From Bryopsis sp. KO-2023 (lineage: Eukaryota; Chlorophyta; Ulvophyceae; Bryopsidales; Bryopsidaceae), in the NCBI GenBank assembly GCA_030272585.1, contig BSYQ01000005.1:3689501-3753500 (forward strand): a stretch of DNA of 64,000 bases. Direction: 5' to 3'. Of this stretch, positions 58,532 to 64,000 are shown piece by piece (the stretch's first letter is position 1; every line of letters begins with the position of its first letter). The translations under genes were made by a program, and so were the position numbers. The notes beneath the pieces are model-generated. The model was not told the origin of the DNA. It saw only the letters and a list, made by a program, of their open reading frames with translations, and made no database searches.

Positions 58532-58605
58532 GGACCTGTAGCTCAGTCGGTTAGAGCGCTGGTCTTATGAGCCGGAAGTCGCGGGTTCAATCCCCGCCAG
58601 GTCCA
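58532..58605 (+). tRNA. tRNA-Ile(TAT), unit 17
   Basis: Unit 17 copy of 303-376. Confidence 0.93.
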
Positions 58606-58681
58606 CGACTCGCAAGAATGCACCGACATCGCGTCCGTCCGAGAAAGACAAGAAGCACAACAACCAAGAAACGTGGGGGTG

Positions 58682-58762
58682 TGTGGCGAGTGGGATTTGA
58701 ACCCACGCCCTTTCGGACTGGAACCTTACTCCAGCACCTTGGACCAACTCGGCCATCGCCAC
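58682..58762 (-). tRNA. tRNA-Leu(AAG), unit 17
   Basis: Unit 17 copy of 453-533. Confidence 0.9.
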
Positions 58763-59419
58763 GTTTGAGGGAGGGGAGGGACGGAAGGGATCCGTGGGAC
58801 GGCAGCCCCCCATCGGGGTCGACGGATGCAAGGGAGACGCTCGCCGCACGTTGAACGAGCTGAGATGTCCGAGTGGTGAAGGAGGTGGAGAGAGAGAGGA
58901 ATGTGGGTTGGGTTACGTAAGGGTTTCTTTTTGGGGACAGTTCATTCTGTTCACGGCGCTGCCGCAAGGCAGTGTTACAGCCGTCCTGGCCTCCCAGAAC
59001 GGCCGGATTTCGTTCAAGGCGTGTCAGTGAGCCTGGCGGTACGATTGTACCACAGGTCAGCTCACTGGTCACATCGATGGGACGGGTGAGTCGCATGTGA
59101 CTCACCTGTACTACACTACAGTCTACTTAAGGCGCACTTCGCGCCATTGTAATCATTCTTATTATTCTCTCACGCTTGGTCACTCCAGCCAGTCGTGACA
59201 GGCAGTTTCCGGATTCGTGAGTGGGACACGGGACTGGGTGTTGTACGTTCAACTGGGGATCGGACCTCAAAATTCCGCCGATGTACAAAAGGCGTGTAAA
59301 AATGAATTCCAGGTGAAGGAGGTGGACTCGAAATCCATTGGTGCTGTCATCGTAGCGCTCCGTCACAGCGTTGATGGGGCGCGCAACAACGACGCAGGAG
59401 GCGTTTGGGCCGTACGAGG

Positions 59420-59492
59420 TTCCGTCGCCGGGACTCGAACCCGGGTCTTGTGGGTGAAAGCCACATGTCCTGACCACCTAGACTACGACGGA
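59420..59492 (-). tRNA. tRNA-Glu(TTC), unit 17
   Basis: Unit 17 copy of 1191-1263. Confidence 0.95.
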
Positions 59493-60091
59493 AGATCCAC
59501 GAGACACGTCCCGTATGCCGAGTTTCGGAGCGTCGAGGGTTTTTGGAAGCTGGCGGGAAGCTGGCGGGGACAAGTGCCCTCGCGCACGGGAACGGGGTTG
59601 CGCCAGAACTTCGGGAGGGTGTTCGTTCGTGGTTAGGACTCGTTTCGAGTTTTTTCATCGTTGCGATTTTTGGGTGCTCGGATTTGGATGCACGAGAGAT
59701 ATCAGTAATGGCCCATTTTGTTGGCTCGGATTGTCACGTAAAAGGAGTTGTTCGTTTTCCATGGGTTTTCGTGTCTCTTCGGATTTTGGTGTTTTTCTTT
59801 CCCTCTGGGAGACCGATTCGTTTCTCTCTATTTTCATCGTTCTTTTCTTATTTTTGTGCCGTTCTTTCCCTCCTTTTCTTCCAATAATCTTTCTATTCAT
59901 TGTTTCCCCTTTCCGTGCTTTTTTCTGTTTTTCTTTTTTCGATTCTTTCTCGAAAAAATATATATATATTGAGCTACCCGGGCGTGCCTGAAGCCGGAGC
60001 GCGCCGATCCCGTGGATCCCGATCTCGGTAATCTCGATCTCGCACAGGGTCGACAGAGTCTCCACGGAGCGAGCACCGGATACGTCGTCGA

Positions 60092-60173
60092 GCTGAGATG
60101 TCCGAGTGGTTAAGGAGGTGGACTCGAAATCCACTGGGTTTATCCCGCGCAGGTTCAAATCCTGCTCTCAGCG
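60092..60173 (+). tRNA. tRNA-Ser(CGA), unit 17
   Basis: Unit 17 copy of 1863-1944. Confidence 0.95.
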
Positions 60174-60225
60174 TCCCGCCCGTGCTTTTCTCGGAGCGGC
60201 CGAAGAAAGGGATGCAAGGAGGCTG

Positions 60226-60297
60226 CGCCGTTGCCGGGAATTGAACCCGGGTCTCCTGCGTGACAGGCAGGAATACTGACCACTATACTACAACGAC
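60226..60297 (-). tRNA. tRNA-Asp(GTC), unit 17
   Basis: Unit 17 copy of 1997-2068. Confidence 0.95.
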
Positions 60298-60405
60298 CCG
60301 ATCACGACGATGAGGAGGCGACGAGGCCGGTGACGAGGCTGGTGACGAGGCTGATGATGAGGCCGGTGACGAGGATGGACCACGGGACGCCCCATGATGA
60401 CGTGA

Positions 60406-60487
60406 GTTGGGGTGTCCGAGTGGTTAAGGAGGTGGACTAGAAATCCACTGGGTTTATCCCGCGCAGGTTCGAATCCTGCCCTCAACG
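60406..60487 (+). tRNA. tRNA-Ser(AGA), unit 17
   Basis: Unit 17 copy of 2177-2258. Confidence 0.95.
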
Positions 60488-60545
60488 AGGCGAGTGTTGA
60501 GTTCGCAAACGGAGGGGGTTTCGGAAAGGTTGCGAAAAGGTACGT

Positions 60546-60628
60546 TGTGGTGAGTGGGATTCGAACCCACGCTCGTCTCCGAACTAGAACCTGAATCTAG
60601 CGCCTTGGACCAACTCGGCCATCACCAC
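60546..60628 (-). tRNA. tRNA-Leu(CAG), unit 17
   Basis: Unit 17 copy of 2317-2399. Confidence 0.95.
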
Positions 60629-60745
60629 ACGATCAGACCTAGGGAGCCCCTCCCCACGAGGGCCCCGCCCCGAACCGGGGTCGGAACGGTGGAAGACGGC
60701 GCCGAGGAGCACTCCGACATCGTCGGCACGAAAACGTTTTCCGTG

Positions 60746-60831
60746 GCCTCGGTGGCGCAGTTGGTTAGCGCGTCGGTCTCATAACCTCGTGAGCCATCCG
60801 GAGGTCACCAGTTCGATCCTGGTCCGGGGCA
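60746..60831 (+). tRNA. tRNA-Met(CAT), unit 17
   Basis: Unit 17 copy of 2517-2602, with intron. Confidence 0.95.
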
Positions 60832-60897
60832 CTCCTCTTCTTTTCGGTCGAAGGAGAGCATCGCGCACACGAAAAAATGGAACGATCGGGGCACGCT

Positions 60898-60970
60898 CAC
60901 ACCCGGCGGGACTCGAACCCGCAACCCCCAGATTAGAAGTCTGGTGCGCTATCCATTGCGCCACGGGTGC
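60898..60970 (-). tRNA. tRNA-Arg(TCT), unit 17
   Basis: Unit 17 copy of 2669-2741. Confidence 0.95.
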
Positions 60971-61100
60971 TCACGAGGGATGGTTCCCCGCGAGGCCGCA
61001 CGAGCGGCGAAAAGAAGGACAAGAGGGGGGAAAACGGGTGCCCTTTTGACGGGCCGTGGCGTTTCCACGTCGACCCCCACGGGGAACGACTCGTGATGAC

Positions 61101-61616
61101 TGATACCAGCTGCTGACGTCCAGGGACGTCAGACGTCAAAGGCGTCATGCATCTGACGTCTGTGAAGCGTCAGATGCATCCCCAGTGAATGACAGCATCC
61201 TCCCAAGGAGGTACTACTGACCTGCAGCGAGGAAACCACCGTAAGAGCACAGAGTCAAGACAGTGGTTCGATCATCCAGATTAGGACTTGCGAGACTGAG
61301 GTCTTGGGTTCGAGTCTGAGCGGAAACGTGCTTTGGTCTGGGCCTGTGTGTGAGAGTGTGAGTGAGTCAGGAGTAGAACTGGCGGCTGTGAGTCAGGGTA
61401 GTGGGAGTGTTACGGGTGGTTAGTCACCCTCGGGAAAGTCGAACTGTGGGAGTTAAAATGATGGGACGCTTGATGTAACCTTGCTTTTCAGTGATCTGTT
61501 GGTGTGACCCCGAGTCTGTGACCCGTGCGATTTTGTGTGACCGTTCCGCCGCCGCCTCACTCTTTTCCGAGATAGGAGACGTCGCTCGCGGACGTCAGTC
61601 CTCCCGAGCGATAACA
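61101..61616 (+). repeat. Candidate 5' LTR (about 516 bp)
   Basis: Bounded by TG at the array break and CA (ataaca) 3 nt before the primer site. The first 80 bp contain a cluster of ACGTC motifs and a perfect 12-bp inverted repeat, ATGCATCTGACG/CGTCAGATGCAT (61147-61158, 61168-61179). The 3' LTR that would prove the boundaries is not in the window. Confidence 0.75.
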
Positions 61617-61619
61617 TTT

Positions 61620-61631
61620 TGGTTTCGGAGC
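61620..61631 (+). other. Primer binding site of the second element
   Basis: TGGTTTCGGAGC, identical to the sites in the chromovirus and the TRIM-like element; here 3 nt from the LTR end. Confidence 0.8.
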
Positions 61632-62085
61632 CCGAAGGAACCGACTGGACTGGAGCTCTCCGCTGGTTTGACCAGCAGGTTTGTTCGAGGCGCTTAACGC
61701 CAGTCGTAAGGTCGTGGGAAAACGGAAAAAAGGCAAACGCAGTGAACGGGAAAAAAGGAAAACGTGTGGTAGCAACGTTGGAAAAGAAGCACACCCATAA
61801 AAAGAGAGAAAAGAGGGTGCCAACGTTCAGTCGTGTGACAGGACGTTTGGGAAAAAGGTTACCCTGTAACCTGCGTCGCTGTCAGCGAACTGTAGTACTC
61901 AGGTTCGAAGGGTTAGAGTCGGACGTGAAGGGGTATAGTAGTATTACGTATAGTAACTCTCACGGCAAGGGCACGTGGGTTATCCGTTCACAGTTCGGCA
62001 AGGACAGGTCGTGGCGCGAAAGTCAACGGTCTACAGTTGACAGTAACCGTTGCCTGGAAAGTCAACTGAAAGTCAAGCGACCAGA
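61632..62085 (+). other. 5' leader of the second element
   Basis: About 450 bp between primer site and gag ATG. It holds repeated agtcaac/agtcaag motifs near 62020-62076. A 170-codon frame crossing it overlaps gag out of frame, is very basic and has no recognisable domain; I do not count it as a gene. Confidence 0.55.
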
Positions 62086-64000
62086 ATGGCTCTGGTTCCG
62101 GTCGTTACAGAAAGCGACATGGTCGCGATAAGCGACGAAGTCATGGAAGGGTCAGAAGTGCAACCAATGGTGCACCAGCAAATTCAGAATATACAGATTA
62201 ATGGTTCTGATCACACTGAAATGCAAAGACAGATTGAGGTCTGGGGTGGAACAGTAACCAACCACCTCCAGCAATCATTGACCTCCATGCAGAGTCAGGT
62301 TCAACAAGTCCAGGTTGAACTCTATACACACAGAGAGCAAGCAGAGCTACATCAGTCAACTCTAAAGGAAGAGTTGCAGTCAGCCTTAGTGCACAGTTTG
62401 GAAGAACAGAGTCGAAAACTACAGCAGACTCAGGAGCTACATGCAAAGGACTTTTATCAAAGCCTCACTGCAAATACAAATACTCAACTGAAGGACCTTG
62501 GTGAACAGTTGAGAAGTACAGGAAAAGATCATGCTGTGGGCATGGCTCAGTGGAAAAATAAGAACCAAACAGAGCTGGAACTATTCCAGAAGAAGCAGTT
62601 AGCTCTACAGGAGCAACTGATGTTGGTTCAAAAGAAACAACAGGAAGATATTAATGCCCAATTATATGAAGTGTCTCAGCACATGCAAAGAATGCAAAAA
62701 CAGCTGATGGAAGAGAGGGAGAGTATGACAAACACAATGACTAGCATACTGCAAGGAGAATTGGACTCCTATCCTGCAGTCATTCAGAAAATGGTAGCTA
62801 CAGCAGTGGATGAAACCACCACAGCTATTGAGAACAAGTATAACAATGCTGAAGGACAGAAAGCAGATCTAGAAGAGACTAGATGGGCTTTAACTGATCC
62901 AGAATATCAGAAAGCAGTTGATGGCTGGATGAAGGATGGAATCCTGAGAACACCTATTCCTCCACAAGTGATGCAAGTGCATATGATGCAAGCAACACAA
63001 ACAGTACAGAATACAGAGGAAGGAGAAACTGAGGGACAAACTCAGGATATCCCAACATCTGGTCAGCCACCAGTACAGCAAGTTATACCTGCCACAAGTA
63101 CTGGAGCAGTACCTCCAGGACCCTCTTCTTTAGGTCCAATAGACCTCACTTCAGGACAACAACTGTCCATGGGTTTACCACCCCCTATACTGCAACCACC
63201 AGCAGTAACTCTAGCACCTCCAGCTACCTTTACTTTAGGTACTACCCCAGCACCATCAGGAATGGGAATTAGACCACCAAATCCCTTTGAACAGTTAACA
63301 AGTCAAAGAGCACCCAGTGGTGGTGCACCTGGAGGAAATCCAGGGGATCCAAATGGATCAAATGGACCAAATGGCCCAGACAGACCAGGCATGCCTAGAG
63401 CATCTGGTTCTGGACATCCAGGGCCAGGGAATGGTGGTGATGGTGGTGGAGGTGATGGAGGAGGTCCCCCAGGAGGAGGACCACCTGATAGAGATCCTAG
63501 TGGTACATCAGGAGGTTCAGGACAAGGTCCTGATAGACCTTACAGCAAACAGATTAAGCTCACTCCCCCAGAGAAATTCACAGGAGATGAAAGGATGTCT
63601 GCAACAGAATGGATACTAGGAATGAAGAGATGGTTGCAGAATCAACACATCTTAGAGAGGGACTGGTTATCCTGTTTTCAGTCACATCTCCAGGGAGATG
63701 CACTTAGCTGGTTAAACCTGATGGATATACAGATCATGAATCAGGAAAAAGCAGAGTATGCTAGCTGGCAAGAGTTCACTCAAGAACTAAGGAATGTTTT
63801 TGAGCCAGTCTCCCTAATAGAGACTGCCAGAAAACAATTAAGAACTCTAAGGCAGACTGGAACTGCCTTAGGCTACATCAGACTCTTCAGAAAGCTGATG
63901 TTTAGACTCCCCAATCTACCTCAAGAAGAAAGATATGCAGCCTTTGTGGATGGGCTCTCAGATAGAAATATGCAAGCACAGGTTATGACCCTGTGTGATG
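62086..64000 (+). CDS. gag: Gag polyprotein, 3' end outside window (partial)
   Basis: An open frame from ATG at 62086 to the window end, 638 codons without a stop. Residues about 20-260 are Gln/Glu-rich with heptad-like spacing and should form long coiled coils. Residues about 320-480 are rich in Pro, Gly, Asn and Ser with GPNGP-type repeats, probably disordered. From about residue 485 a Retrotrans_gag-like capsid domain begins, with the typical W-x4-FQSHLQGDA-x2-W pattern and downstream ELRNVF and RLPNLP segments. The long N-terminal extension before the capsid is unusual for Ty3/gypsy. The second and third Met are in frame, so the start could be slightly later. Base composition is more AT-rich than the array, as expected for an insertion. 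Confidence 0.85.
   Translation, partial: MALVPVVTESDMVAISDEVMEGSEVQPMVHQQIQNIQINGSDHTEMQRQIEVWGGTVTNHLQQSLTSMQSQVQQVQVELYTHREQAELHQSTLKEELQSALVHSLEEQSRKLQQTQELHAKDFYQSLTANTNTQLKDLGEQLRSTGKDHAVGMAQWKNKNQTELELFQKKQLALQEQLMLVQKKQQEDINAQLYEVSQHMQRMQKQLMEERESMTNTMTSILQGELDSYPAVIQKMVATAVDETTTAIENKYNNAEGQKADLEETRWALTDPEYQKAVDGWMKDGILRTPIPPQVMQVHMMQATQTVQNTEEGETEGQTQDIPTSGQPPVQQVIPATSTGAVPPGPSSLGPIDLTSGQQLSMGLPPPILQPPAVTLAPPATFTLGTTPAPSGMGIRPPNPFEQLTSQRAPSGGAPGGNPGDPNGSNGPNGPDRPGMPRASGSGHPGPGNGGDGGGGDGGGPPGGGPPDRDPSGTSGGSGQGPDRPYSKQIKLTPPEKFTGDERMSATEWILGMKRWLQNQHILERDWLSCFQSHLQGDALSWLNLMDIQIMNQEKAEYASWQEFTQELRNVFEPVSLIETARKQLRTLRQTGTALGYIRLFRKLMFRLPNLPQEERYAAFVDGLSDRNMQAQVMTLCD

Larger units (their letters stand above)
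1..61100. repeat. Tandem tRNA-gene array, 17 units of about 3.19 kb
   Basis: The same block recurs head to tail with starts at 1, 3194, 6387, 9580, 12772, 15964, 19704, 23444, 26636, 29828, 33020, 42270, 45462, 48654, 51846, 55038 and 58230. Spacing is 3193 or 3192 bp, set by a 12- or 11-nt T run. It is 3740 bp where a 543-bp element sits, and 9250 bp where a 6-kb element sits. Each full unit has 12 cloverleaf-forming tRNA genes on alternating strands. Copies differ by only a few substitutions. Tandem tRNA clusters are known in Xenopus, Entamoeba and Arabidopsis; this gene order is not one I recognise. The window begins inside the array, so its left end is not seen. Confidence 0.98.
58230..61100 (+). 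repeat. Array unit 17, truncated by an LTR element
   Basis: 11-T, C-marker unit that stops 13 bp before the tRNA-Thr(CGT) position, where an LTR begins. Private changes: G-to-A at 60673 and loss of one A near 61000. Carries ten tRNA genes; Thr(CGT) and Pro are missing from the window. Serine pseudogene with insertion at 58859-59342. Confidence 0.97.
61101..64000 (+). mobile_element. Second Ty3/gypsy-type LTR retrotransposon, 5' part only
   Basis: Array similarity ends at 61100 and new sequence starts TGATACC. A candidate 5' LTR (61101-61616), the primer site TGGTTTCGGAGC at 61620, a leader and a long open gag follow in the expected order on the plus strand. Pol and the 3' LTR lie outside the window. 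The expected target duplication is ATGAC (61096-61100). Gag and LTR are unrelated in sequence to the chromovirus at 33953-40004. Confidence 0.82.

Noticed and set aside
1..61100. CRISPR-like or satellite interpretation of the regular repeats
   Set aside because: The 3.19-kb period, cloverleaf genes, tRNA intron and eukaryotic LTR elements exclude CRISPR; the unit is genic, not simple satellite DNA.
61619..62131. 170-codon frame overlapping the gag start
   Set aside because: Lies in the retrotransposon leader, is very basic, overlaps gag out of frame and shows no domain.

Overview
The window is eukaryotic nuclear DNA with RNA polymerase III tRNA genes and Ty3/gypsy LTR retrotransposons. It shows no bacterial operons, ribosome binding sites or host protein genes. 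A streptophyte (charophyte alga or early land plant) fits best. The reasons are a plant-like elongator tRNA-Met with a 12-nt intron next to the anticodon, a chromodomain-bearing Ty3/gypsy element, and a TRIM-like miniature LTR element. This assignment is an inference and is not certain.

Positions 1-61100 form a head-to-tail tandem array of a 3,192-3,193 bp unit: 16 complete copies and a truncated 17th. The copies are nearly identical. Each complete unit carries 12 intact tRNA genes in a fixed order: Thr(TGT)-, Ile(TAT)+, Leu(AAG)-, Glu(TTC)-, Ser(CGA)+, Asp(GTC)-, Ser(AGA)+, Leu(CAG)-, Met(CAT)+, Arg(TCT)-, Thr(CGT)+, Pro(CGG)+. Between Leu(AAG) and Glu lies a tRNA-Ser pseudogene split by a 422-bp insertion with a 15-bp target duplication. 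I count 202 tRNA genes. A hairpin-plus-T-tract minisatellite sits at every unit junction.

Three mobile elements interrupt the array. (1) A 543-bp TRIM-like element lies at the same site in units 6 and 7 (17605-18147 and 21345-21887). (2) A complete Ty3/gypsy chromovirus on the minus strand lies in unit 11 (33953-40004). It has identical 236-bp LTRs and two open frames: Gag plus a methyltransferase-like domain plus protease, then RT-RNaseH-integrase-chromodomain. (3) A second, unrelated Ty3/gypsy-type element on the plus strand starts at 61101 and breaks unit 17. It shows a 516-bp 5' LTR, a leader and an open gag that runs off the window end. All three elements share the same 12-nt primer binding site, TGGTTTCGGAGC, which points to one common primer tRNA.

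The array is a tRNA supply locus kept uniform by unequal exchange or conversion, and the LTR elements are insertions of different ages. The TRIM is older than a unit duplication, whereas the chromovirus is very recent. Open reading frames inside the array are tRNA genes and spacers read in protein frames, not proteins.
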